This document shows positions 1-8,057 of a DNA stretch of 12,371 nt, in pieces. This stretch comes from Oscillospiraceae bacterium (GTDB lineage Bacteria > Bacillota_A > Clostridia > Oscillospirales > Oscillospiraceae). The notes under the pieces are model-generated. The model searched no databases and was not told where the DNA came from. It was given only the letters and a program-made list of their open reading frames with translations. Position 1 is the first letter of the stretch. Each line of letters begins with the position of its first letter. The stretch covers positions 1 through 12,371 of the forward strand of contig JAFUES010000075.1 of assembly GCA_017470325.1 (NCBI GenBank). The letters are read 5' to 3'. A program made the translations under genes and the position numbers.

Positions 1-63
1 TGCATCCTGTACCGCAGCTGCAAGGCCAAAAAGAAACGCCGTCCGGCTTTCGCGGACGACTAG
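1..63 (+). CDS. C-terminal end of an unidentified gene (partial)
   Basis: Reading in frame from base 1 gives about 20 codons ending in TAG at 61-63. The tail is basic (lysine/arginine-rich, centred on AKKKRR) and ends in two aspartates. A strong plus-strand terminator follows 16 bases later, which is the main reason to think this is a genuine gene end. A basic tail of this kind is common after a last membrane helix, but too little is visible to name a product or family. Confidence 0.5.
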   Translation, partial: CILYRSCKAKKKRRPAFADD

Positions 64-78
64 AACTGCATCATGACG

Positions 79-112
79 AGACGAGCGGTCCGAACAGACC
101 GCTCGTCTTTTT
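79..112 (+). terminator. Rho-independent terminator of the left-edge gene
   Basis: A perfect 12-bp stem (79-90 with 97-108, core GACGAGCGGTC) encloses the 6-base loop CGAACA and runs into five T residues at 108-112. The T-run is on the plus strand, so it serves the gene ending at 63. On the minus strand the hairpin lies just past the amt stop but has no good T-run, so it would stop amt transcripts only weakly. Confidence 0.9.
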
Positions 113-124
113 GCATATTCGTTT

Positions 125-1876
125 TTATTCCACGTCCTGCAGGGCCCAGTAGTTTTCCTCACCCGTGCGGATCTTCACCACCCGGCTCACGTTGTACACA
201 AAGATCTTGCCGTCGCCGATGTGCCCGGTATACAGAGTCTTCTTGGCGGTGTCGATGACCTTCTGTACCGGGATCTTGGCCACGATCACCTCCACCTTGA
301 TCTTGGGGATCAGCGTCAGGTCCACCGCCGCGCCGCGGTAGCGCTCGGAGGAGCCCCGCTGGATGCCGCTGCCCATGACCTGGGTCACCGTCATGCCGGT
401 GACGCCCAGCTCGTTGAGGGCCTTTTTCAGCGCGTCGAACATGCTCAGGCGGCAGAGGATGCTGACCTTGTAGATGCCGCTGTCGAAGCCAGCGGCCAGG
501 GGCGCCTCCTGCTGCACCGGCACGGCGGCGTTGTGGAGGACGGAGTCGGCCTTGTCATAGTCGCTCTCGCCCAGGTCGGTGTTCTCGTTGACGTCCATGG
601 TCATGCCGGTGGGGTCGCTGATGGCGAAGCCGGAGTAGGCGGAGGGGAGACCGTGCTCGTGGATGTCCAGGCCGTCGATCTCCACCTGAGCGCTGACCCG
701 CAGGCCGATGGTCTTGTCGATGAGCTTGAAGGCCACGAACATGACGGCCAGCACGTAGACGATCACGCTGGCAAAGCCCAGCAGCTGGATGCCCAGCTGC
801 CGCAGTCCGCCGCCGTAGAATAGGCCAAGGCCCACGCCGTCGTCGCCGGTGGAAAAGAGCCCCACTGCGATGGTGCCCCAGATGCCGCAGACCATGTGCA
901 CCGAGACGGCGCCCACCGGGTCGTCGATCCTGGCCTTGTTATCGAAAAACTCCACGCTCAGCACCACCAGGAAGCCCGCGATCAGACCGATCCAGAAGGC
1001 GCCGAAGGGGGAGACGCAGTCACAGGGGGCGGTGATGGCCACCAGTCCCGCCAGGGCCGCGTTCAGAGTCATGGACACGTCGGGCTTGCCGTAGCGAAGC
1101 CAGGTAAAAATCATGGCGGTCAGGGTGGAGACCGCGGCGGCCAGGTTGGTGGTCATGAAGGCCAGGCTCGCGCTCTCCGCGGCGGCGCTGTCGGCCATGG
1201 CCACGGTGGAGCCGCCGTTGAAGCCGAACCAGCAGAACCAGAGGATGAACACGCCCAGGGCGCAGGCGGTCAGGTTGTGGCCGGGTATGGCCCGCGCCTT
1301 GCCGCTGCTGTCATATTTGCCGATGCGGGGCCCCAGCATCCAGGCGCCCAGACAGGCGATGGCGCCGCCCACCATGTGCACGCAGGTGCTGCCCGCGAAA
1401 TCGTGAAAGCCCAGCTGATATAGCCAGCCGCCGCCCCAGATCCAGTGCCCGCTGATGGGGTAGACCAGCAGGGAGATGACCGCGGAATACACACAGTAGG
1501 CCTTGAAGTTGGTGCGCTCCGCCATGGAGCCGGAGACGATGGTGGCGGAGGTGGCGCAGAACACCGTCTGGAAGATCACATAGCACCACAGGGGCATGGT
1601 CTGGGGCACCACGCTGTTGGCGGCGGTGTAGGCATGGCGGATCATGGGGTCCAGACCGCCCAGAAAGGCGCCGGTGCCGCCGAACATCAGTCCGAAGCCC
1701 ACCAGCCAGAAGCAGGGGGTGCCGATGCAGAAGTCCATCAGGTTTTTCATCAGGATGTTGCCGGTGTTTTTGGCCCGGGTCAGCCCGGCCTCGCAGAGGG
1801 AAAAGCCCGCCTGCATGAAGAAGACCAGAGCGGCACAGAGCAGGACCCAGCTTACAGTCGTGACTTCGTATTCCAT
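125..1876 (-). CDS. amt: Ammonium transporter with fused C-terminal PII domain
   Basis: A 583-residue membrane protein. Residues about 5-417 are an Amt/MEP/Rh ammonium channel. The twin pore histidines are H167 and H327, the substrate-site aspartate is D159, phenylalanine-gate regions lie near 102-106 and 217-219, and the conserved cytoplasmic tail (GLDIHEHGLPSAY) is at 402-414. A linker of about 50 residues leads to a full PII (GlnB/GlnK) domain at about 468-576: T-loop ERYRGA (511-516), B-loop TGHIGDGKIF (550-559) and C-loop RTGEE (570-574). By alignment with E. coli GlnK, Q506 and K525 match the 2-oxoglutarate/Mg-ATP residues Q39 and K58. R514 matches the pore-plugging R47, and V518 replaces the uridylylated Tyr51. 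Most bacteria encode PII separately; here gating probably works in cis. AAGGAGG lies 8 bases before the ATG. amt is certain, and the fusion is seen in one uninterrupted frame. Confidence 0.96.
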   Translation of the reverse strand: MEYEVTTVSWVLLCAALVFFMQAGFSLCEAGLTRAKNTGNILMKNLMDFCIGTPCFWLVGFGLMFGGTGAFLGGLDPMIRHAYTAANSVVPQTMPLWCYVIFQTVFCATSATIVSGSMAERTNFKAYCVYSAVISLLVYPISGHWIWGGGWLYQLGFHDFAGSTCVHMVGGAIACLGAWMLGPRIGKYDSSGKARAIPGHNLTACALGVFILWFCWFGFNGGSTVAMADSAAAESASLAFMTTNLAAAVSTLTAMIFTWLRYGKPDVSMTLNAALAGLVAITAPCDCVSPFGAFWIGLIAGFLVVLSVEFFDNKARIDDPVGAVSVHMVCGIWGTIAVGLFSTGDDGVGLGLFYGGGLRQLGIQLLGFASVIVYVLAVMFVAFKLIDKTIGLRVSAQVEIDGLDIHEHGLPSAYSGFAISDPTGMTMDVNENTDLGESDYDKADSVLHNAAVPVQQEAPLAAGFDSGIYKVSILCRLSMFDALKKALNELGVTGMTVTQVMGSGIQRGSSERYRGAAVDLTLIPKIKVEVIVAKIPVQKVIDTAKKTLYTGHIGDGKIFVYNVSRVVKIRTGEENYWALQDVE

Positions 1877-1898
1877 GGGGATTCCTCCTTAAACAAAG

Positions 1899-1932
1899 AA
1901 AAGGCGCTCCGAGCATCACTCGGAACGCCTTT
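1899..1932 (-). promoter_or_regulatory. Terminator-like hairpin in the amt leader
   Basis: On the minus strand, AAAGGCGTTCCGAG and its near-perfect complement form a stem of about 14 bp with one G-U pair and a 5-base loop. It is followed by TTTTCTTTG, and the amt ribosome site begins about 10 bases later. The hairpin lies downstream of the amt promoter, inside the leader. It could attenuate amt, block read-through from upstream, or stabilise the mRNA. The leader, about 62 nt, is too short for a large aptamer. Confidence 0.65.
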
Positions 1933-1945
1933 GTTCGATGGGCCT

Positions 1946-1974
1946 ATTTTAGGTGGAACTGCCCAAAAAGTCAA
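1946..1974 (-). promoter_or_regulatory. Sigma-A type promoter of amt
   Basis: On the minus strand, TTGACT (1969-1974) and TAAAAT (1946-1951) are separated by exactly 17 bases. The predicted transcription start is near 1939, giving a leader of about 62 nt. The site is just outside the recognisable part of the upstream mobile-element fragment, so amt appears to keep its own promoter. Confidence 0.85.
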
Positions 1975-3831
1975 GCCGCGCTTTGTACATTTTTCCTTGT
2001 AGCTGCCATAATGATTTTCGTATGGAATAGAGCATTTTCGGTCCGCCTCGCTGCTGTAATCTTTGATCAGCTGTCTGGCCATACGGCGCACGTCCTCCGG
2101 CCGCACGCTGTTCTCCCCGGGCTCCGTGCGCTTGGCCTGTCCCTTCCAGTAGGCCAGGTCCTTCTCCAGGGCACGGTTGACTTCCCGCAGCCGGCGCAGG
2201 GTCTCGGCGGCCTGGTTGGGGTTGGCCTCCCGCCATGCGGCCATGGCGCTGCGCGCCTCGGTCTTCAGCGCGGGGCTCGCCTCCATCTTGGCCAGTGCGT
2301 TCTCCGCCCGCTCGATCTGCTGCTCCGTTTTGCTTATGGCCTTTCGAGTGGCGGCCTTGTCCTGCTCCTCCGCCTCCGCAAGCACGGCCTGCTGCCGCTC
2401 CAGCTTATGCTGCAGGGTGTCCAGCTGCTTGACCTTCCGGCTGTAGGCTTTCAGCTCCGCGCTGGAGCCGCGCTTGCTGGCCGCCTCCATCAGCAGCTGC
2501 CGGTCGTCGGGTACGAAGTCCCGCTCCTGGAAACGGATGTCCCTGTTGCTGATATCGAATCGCTGAGACAAGGGGATCACTTTTCCGTTGTCGTCTTTGG
2601 TGATGGCTTCAGCAGATTTCACTTGTGAGGAATCCTTGATCACATAGGAGAGGCCGCGGCTGACCGGCTTTCCGTCTACCAGATCGCCGCCTTCGTCAAG
2701 GATGATGCTGTCATAAGGCAGCTCATTCTCATCGATATAATCGGAGAGGTCATAGCCGTCTGTCCAGTCAGGCAAGCCGCTCTCCTGGATCTCTCCCAGG
2801 CCCAGCTCCTGCCGGGCGTTGGCGAAGATTTCCGCAGCCTCCATGTCTCTGGTATCGAACGGGTGTTCCATCTTCGCATATACAGTATACAGGGAGCCGG
2901 GATTATCCCGTTGCGTATACCGCATGGCATAGTCTTTGTTCTCGGTAAAGTACTGCCAGTCATGAAAGACGGTAAAGCCGCCGCCTTTCTTGGAGCCGTG
3001 ATAGAACAGCTTTGTGTATCCCGCCTTCCTGGCCGCCTCATCTACCATACGCTGCGCTTTCGCCGTGTTCCCGTTGTTGACAGCTTCCATATACTCAGCA
3101 TCCCGTTCTGATCTCTGCTCTTTCTTACTTGCCTTTTCTGCAAGAGCTTTTTCATAGGCGATTTGAATAGCTGTTTTTACCTCTTGACTTTTATCCTCCG
3201 ATGTGCGTATAATATCTCCAGAAGCTTTTCTGCCATTTTTGAGCGCCTCCCCCTGGGAGGAAGAGCCCTTACCGGCAGGAAAGTTTCTTTGTCTTATGCT
3301 ACCGATACTATATGTTGTTTCGTCCTTTTCGTTTAGCCCTGCGGAGAATTGAACAAGATAATAGGATCCATCAGCATCCCTAAAGTTTGCATTGTAGTAA
3401 TTGAAACCATCTTCGCCAACATCGTTTTTATGCTTGCTGTTCAAATCTGGGCGGTATCTATAAAACCGAGCGACCTGGATGAGCTCGTCAATGTGAGTAG
3501 CAATACGCCCTTTCCGTGCATAATCTTCATCGTTCAGGAGTTGTTCCACTTGACTGGCAATAGCGGAAACATGCTGATCGCTCAGCTTATATGCAGACCT
3601 GGCTGTAAGGATCAGTACATGTCCGTCTGTCGTCGGGATTGCTATATCCTGATTTTTGCGGATCTGCTCATTGATATAGTTTTCGATCTGTTTTCCCCAC
3701 TTGGATGAATCAGTTCCAGTCAGGACCTGACGGTCCGCCTGCACATAATACCGCCCGGAATCCTCGATCTCTCGGATCTCATACTGCACCCGGCCGCCGT
3801 CACTGGCGGTCATTTTTCTATCTTCTGTGGA

Positions 3832-3894
3832 CAAATCGTTTTCATTTTGGGCAGATTCGTTCTCGATTTGAGCAGATCTGTTATCGGTTTGGGC
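3832..3894 (-). repeat. Three degenerate 21-bp in-frame repeats
   Basis: Three consecutive 21-bp units encode AQTDNRS, AQIENES and AQNENDL. They form a polar linker between the metallopeptidase-like piece and the next module of the truncated polyvalent protein, at the point where GC content falls. Confidence 0.7.
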
Positions 3895-4342
3895 ATTCCG
3901 CGCGGCCTCGGTCAGGGCCTTGTCCCAGATCTTCTGCAGCTGGTCCATGTAGCTGAGCATGGCTTTGGCTTCCTCGTGGTAAGCTTCCACGCCGGAGAAG
4001 GCCTTCCGGATCTTCGCGGCCCATTCCTTCAGCCAGGCATGGATCCGGTCAAAGAGGCTGGGGTTTTCCCTGGCCAGGGTGCTGACCACGCTGCTGCGCT
4101 TGAGCATCATCTCGCAGCCGTCGGCCACCACCTCATCCAACGCGCCGTCGAAGTCCAGCTCTCCGGTGGTGTCCCGGGCCATCTTCTCATTGACCAGCTC
4201 GCTCAGGCTCTTGCCCTGCCACTCCAGCAGGTGGTCCACCAGGAAGCTCTTCAGATCCTCGTACAGCTCCGGCGCGTTCTCCTGGATGAAGTGGGTCAGC
4301 TCATGGCCGGCTGTGCGCACGATGGCCACGCGCCCGGCGTTC

Positions 4343-4382
4343 AAAATAAACCCAGCCCTATGCCTTATGGCACAGGGCTGGG
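4343..4382 (-). terminator. Rho-independent terminator of nifJ
   Basis: On the minus strand, CCCAGCCCTGTGCC pairs over 14 bp (one G-U) with GGCATAGGGCTGGG around the loop ATAA and is followed by TTTATTTTG. It starts 15 bases after the nifJ stop codon. The truncated mobile-element frame begins directly at the end of its T-tract. Confidence 0.9.
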
Positions 4383-4397
4383 TCAGGATTTTGCTGT

Positions 4398-7300
4398 TTA
4401 CTTGCCGGCCAGCTTGCGGTACTTGTCGTAGCGCTTGGTGGTGAAGTCCTCCGCCTCGGCGAAGAGCCGCTCGGCGATCTCAGGGAAGGTGCGGGTCAGG
4501 GAGGCGAAACGGGTTTCGCCCATCATGTAATCCCGCAGCTTGCCGTTGGGCGCGGCGGAATCCAGGGAGAAGGGATTCTTGCCCTCTTCCACGTCGGGGT
4601 TGTAGCGGAACAGGGGCCAGAAGCCGCATTCCACCGCTTCCTTGCCCTCGTCCATGACCTTGGCCATGCCCTTGGACAGGCCGTGGTTGATGCAGGGGGC
4701 GTAGGCGATGACGATGGAGGGACCCTTGTGGGCGGCTGCTTCCTTCAGGCACTTGATCACGTGCTCGGGATTTGCGCCCAGGGAGACCTGCGCCACATAC
4801 ACATAGCCGTAGGTGGACAGGATCATGCCCAGATCCTTCTTGGGCGTGGTCTTGCCCGCGGCGGCAAACTGGACGCTGGCGCCGATGGGCGTGGCCTTGG
4901 AGGCCTGACCGCCGGTGTTGGCGTAGAGCTCGTTGTCCACCACCAGCACATTCAGATCCAGGCCGGAGGCCATCACGTGGTCCAGGCCGCCGTAGCCGAT
5001 ATCATAGGCCCAGCCGTCGCCGCCGAACATCCAGATGGCCTTCTTGGTCAGGGTGTCCTCCCGCTGGCGCAGGAAGTCGATGTCCGCGCTGCTCTCGCCG
5101 GTGGCGGCGATGGCCTCGCGCACCGCGTCGGACAGCTCCGCCGTCTTGTCGTCGTCGTCACCCTCGGCCAGCCAGGCTTCCAGGGCGGCCTTCAGCTTTT
5201 CGTCGGCGGTCACGTCCACGATGGCCTGGGCGTGCATCTTGGCCTGATCCCGCAGCTGCTGGGCGGACAGGCTGATGCCCAGGGCGAACTCGGCGTTGTT
5301 CTCAAACAGGGAGTTGGAGAAGGCCGGGCCGTGGCCACGCTTGTTGGTGGTCTGCGGGAAGGTGGGGGTGTAGAAGCCGTAGGCCTGGGAGCAGCCGGTG
5401 GCGTTGGCCACATACATCCGGTCGCCGAAGAGCTGAGTCAGGAGCTTGATGTACGGGGTCTCGCCGCAGCCGGGGCAGGCGCCGGAGAACTCGTACAGGG
5501 GCTGCTCGTACTGGCTGCCCTTGGCGGAAAACTTGCTCATGGGATTCTTCTTCTCGGAGAGGGTCAGGCAGTAATCCCAATTCTTCTGCTCAGGAAGCTG
5601 CTCGTCCAGCGGCACCATCTTGAGGGCCTTCACCTTGGAGGGGCACACATTGGCGCAGCTGCCGCAGCCCTGGCAGTCCAGCACGTCCACCTGGATGCGG
5701 TAGGTATAATCTTCAAAGCCCTTGCCCAAGGCTTTCTTGGTCACGCAGCCCTCGGGCGCGGCAGCGGCCTCGTCGGCGGTGAACAGGAAGGGACGGATGG
5801 CGGCATGGGGGCAGACCAGAGAGCAGCGGTTGCAGCCGATGCACTTGTCCGCGTCCCACACGGGTACGTTGTCCGCCACGCCGCGCTTTTCATACTTGGC
5901 CATGGCGATGGGCATGATGCCGTCGGAAGTGCTGGCAAAGGTGCTGACAGGGATATCGTCACCCTTGGCCTTGTTCATGGGGATCAGGACCTTGCGCACG
6001 AATTCGGGCAGGCTCTCGTCCACCACCTCCACGTCGTCGGTCAGCTCGGCCCACTCGGCGGGGATGTCGATCTTCACCATGTCGGTCAGGCCCCGGTCGA
6101 TGGCGGCCAGATTCATGTTGACGATCTTCTCGCCCTTGCGGGAGAAGCTCTTCACCGCGGCGTCCTTCATGTGCTGCACGGCCTCGTCGATGGGCAGGAC
6201 ATTGGCCAGCTTGAAGAAGGCGGCCTGGAGGATGGTGCTGGTACGGTTGCCCAGACCGATCTCGGCGGCGATGTCGGTGGCGTCGATGGTATAGAAGTTG
6301 ATCTGCCGCTGGGCCAGGATCCGCTTGGCGCGGTTGGACAGATTGTCATAGAGCTGCTGGCCCTTCCAGCGGGTGTTCAGCAGGAAGATGCCGCCGGGCT
6401 TGACTTCGTTGACGATGTCGTAGGTGTGCATGTAGCTTTGCTTGTGGCAGGCCACAAAGTCGCCCATGGTCACATAGTAGGTGGACAGGATGGGCTCATG
6501 GCCGAAGCGCAGGTGGCTGCGGGTCAGGCCGCCGGACTTTTTGGCGTCATACTGGAAGTAGGCCTGCACGTACTGGTCGGTGTTGTCGCCGATGATCTTG
6601 CAGGAGTTCTTGTTGGCGCCCACGGTGCCGTCGGAGCCAAGGCCCCAGAACTTGCAGGAGATGATGCTCTTGCCGGCGGTGACGATGTTCTCGCCCACAG
6701 GCAGGGAGTGGAAGGTCAGATCGTCGGTGATGCCCACGGTGAAGTGGTTCTTCTGCTCGCCGGCCATGTTGTCGAACACGGCCTTGATCTGGGCCGGGGT
6801 GGTGTCCTTGGAGCTGAGGCCATAGCGGCCGCCCAGCAGCTTGAGGAAGCGCCCGCTCTCCAGCAGCGCGGTGCCTACATCCTCATACAGAGGCTCACCC
6901 AGGGCGCCGGATTCCTTGGTGCGGTCCAGGGCGGTGATGACCTTGCAGCTGGCGGGGATGGCGTCCACGAAGTGCTTCAGGGAGAAGGGACGGTACAGGT
7001 GAACCTGGATGAGACCCACCTTCTCGCCCTGGGCGGTCAGGTAGTCCACCACCTCGCGGGCGGCGTCGCACACGGAGCCCATGGCCACGATGACCCGCTC
7101 CGCGTCGGGAGCGCCGAAGTAGTTGAACAGCTTATACTCTCTGCCGGTCAGGGCGGAGATCTTCTCCATGTACTCCTCCACGATGGCGGGGAAGGCGTCG
7201 TACAGGGGGTTGGCGGCTTCCTTGTGCTGGAAGTACACGTCGTCGTTTTCGCCGGTGTTGCGGATGCTGGGATGCTCCGGGTTCAGCGCCCGGTCGCGGA

Positions 7301-7913
7301 ATTTCTTCAGCTCGTCCCAGTCCACCAGCTTGCCCATGTCGTCGAAGTCCAGGACCTCGATCTTCTGGATCTCATGGCTGGTGCGGAAGCCGTCGAAGAA
7401 GTGCTGCACGGGGATGTGGCCTTTGATGGCGGACAGGTGCGCCACGGCGCCCATGTCCATGCATTCCTGGACGCTGGAAGAGGCCAGCTGGGCCCAGCCG
7501 GTCTGCCGACATGCCATCACGTCCTGATGGTCGCCGAAGATGGACAGACTGGCGGCGGCCAGGGAGCGGGCCGCCACATGCATCACCGCGGGCATATGTA
7601 AGCCGGCGATGCGGTACATGGGCGGGATCATCAGCATCAGGCCCTGGGAAGAGGTGTAGGTGGTGGCCACGGAGCCCGCCTCCAGCGCGCCCTGCAGGGC
7701 GCCGCAGGCGCCGGCCTCGGCCTGCATCTCCATCAGCTTGACCCGGCTGCCGTAGATGTTTTTCATCCCGTGGGCTGCCCACTCGTCCACATGGGTGGCC
7801 ATGGGGCTGGACGGGGTGATGGGGTAGATGGTCGCCACTTCGGTAAAGGCATAGGAGATGTACGACGCGGCCTCGTTACCGTCCATGGACTTGAAGACTT
7901 TCTTGTCTGCCAT
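4398..7913 (-). CDS. nifJ: Pyruvate:ferredoxin (flavodoxin) oxidoreductase
   Basis: An 1171-residue, full-length single-chain enzyme that oxidises pyruvate with CoA to acetyl-CoA and CO2 and passes electrons to ferredoxin or flavodoxin. It is a cytosolic homodimer using thiamine diphosphate. YPITPSSPM (30-38) marks the N-terminal pyruvate/TPP domain. Two [4Fe-4S] clusters sit in a ferredoxin-like domain: C691, C694, C697, C701 and C747, C750, C753, C757. The cluster nearest TPP uses C813, C816, C841 and C1074, matching the Desulfovibrio pattern. GDGWAYDIGYGG (965-976) and DNELYANTGGQ (993-1003) form the TPP/Mg site. Every expected motif is present. AAGGAGG lies 6 bases before the ATG. It is a single-gene unit with its own promoter and terminator. 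Despite the symbol no nif gene is nearby, so the role is fermentative, supplying acetyl-CoA and low-potential electrons. Confidence 0.98.
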   Translation of the reverse strand: MADKKVFKSMDGNEAASYISYAFTEVATIYPITPSSPMATHVDEWAAHGMKNIYGSRVKLMEMQAEAGACGALQGALEAGSVATTYTSSQGLMLMIPPMYRIAGLHMPAVMHVAARSLAAASLSIFGDHQDVMACRQTGWAQLASSSVQECMDMGAVAHLSAIKGHIPVQHFFDGFRTSHEIQKIEVLDFDDMGKLVDWDELKKFRDRALNPEHPSIRNTGENDDVYFQHKEAANPLYDAFPAIVEEYMEKISALTGREYKLFNYFGAPDAERVIVAMGSVCDAAREVVDYLTAQGEKVGLIQVHLYRPFSLKHFVDAIPASCKVITALDRTKESGALGEPLYEDVGTALLESGRFLKLLGGRYGLSSKDTTPAQIKAVFDNMAGEQKNHFTVGITDDLTFHSLPVGENIVTAGKSIISCKFWGLGSDGTVGANKNSCKIIGDNTDQYVQAYFQYDAKKSGGLTRSHLRFGHEPILSTYYVTMGDFVACHKQSYMHTYDIVNEVKPGGIFLLNTRWKGQQLYDNLSNRAKRILAQRQINFYTIDATDIAAEIGLGNRTSTILQAAFFKLANVLPIDEAVQHMKDAAVKSFSRKGEKIVNMNLAAIDRGLTDMVKIDIPAEWAELTDDVEVVDESLPEFVRKVLIPMNKAKGDDIPVSTFASTSDGIMPIAMAKYEKRGVADNVPVWDADKCIGCNRCSLVCPHAAIRPFLFTADEAAAAPEGCVTKKALGKGFEDYTYRIQVDVLDCQGCGSCANVCPSKVKALKMVPLDEQLPEQKNWDYCLTLSEKKNPMSKFSAKGSQYEQPLYEFSGACPGCGETPYIKLLTQLFGDRMYVANATGCSQAYGFYTPTFPQTTNKRGHGPAFSNSLFENNAEFALGISLSAQQLRDQAKMHAQAIVDVTADEKLKAALEAWLAEGDDDDKTAELSDAVREAIAATGESSADIDFLRQREDTLTKKAIWMFGGDGWAYDIGYGGLDHVMASGLDLNVLVVDNELYANTGGQASKATPIGASVQFAAAGKTTPKKDLGMILSTYGYVYVAQVSLGANPEHVIKCLKEAAAHKGPSIVIAYAPCINHGLSKGMAKVMDEGKEAVECGFWPLFRYNPDVEEGKNPFSLDSAAPNGKLRDYMMGETRFASLTRTFPEIAERLFAEAEDFTTKRYDKYRKLAGK

Positions 7914-7983
7914 AGTTTCCTCCTTGATTTCTCTGTTTTGCGGGGATCACAGCGCACTTTTACGCGCCGGAAAAAGTAAGAAT

Positions 7984-8012
7984 ATTGTAGTGCAGAGCGG
8001 AAAAAATGTCAA
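7984..8012 (-). promoter_or_regulatory. Strong sigma-A type promoter of nifJ
   Basis: On the minus strand, TTGACA (8007-8012, perfect consensus) and TACAAT (7984-7989, 5 of 6) are separated by 17 bases. The start point would be near 7977, leaving a 63-nt leader with only a weak 5-bp GC hairpin. This is the best promoter in the window and fits constitutive high expression of a central metabolic enzyme. Confidence 0.9.
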
Positions 8013-8057
8013 CTTTTGGGAATAGATTGACGAGGGGAAAAACAGGGAAATTGCGCC

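Larger units (their letters stand above)
1852..4344 (-). pseudogene. Truncated mobile-element polyvalent protein (ART-like toxin domain)
   Basis: An open frame of 830 codons that looks like the middle of a much larger phage or conjugative-element protein. Residues 5-110 resemble a zinc metallopeptidase, with HELTH at 14-18 and a conserved EVVAD at 71-75. Residues about 186-360 are an unnamed module rich in aromatic residues (compare the 'large polyvalent protein' domains). Residues about 430-606 resemble the ADP-ribosyltransferase domain of polyvalent proteins: FYHGS at 447-451, YFTENKDYAMRY at 465-476 and a YVIKDSSQVKSA...NRDIRF ending. Residues 612-735 are coiled coil. The 5' end is missing: the first possible codon is TTG at 4344, with no ribosome site, inside the T-tract of the nifJ terminator. 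Family-like sequence stops near residue 769 (about 2038); after that the frame runs through the amt promoter and leader. No stop or frameshift interrupts the 769 codons. Domain names are from recalled family patterns. Confidence 0.7.

Noticed and set aside
1899..1932. ANTAR-type antiterminator element, T-box or riboswitch upstream of amt
   Set aside because: There is only one hairpin, with a 5-base loop, in a leader of about 62 nt. ANTAR targets need two adjacent hairpins with hexanucleotide loops, and T-boxes and riboswitches need far more sequence.
4683..7601. Very long plus-strand open frame (972 codons) opposite nifJ
   Set aside because: It is a mirror of nifJ codon use in GC-rich DNA. 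The translation is a monotonous G/V/H/L/A/D mix with no family pattern, no ribosome site of note, and the opposite strand is an unmistakable enzyme.
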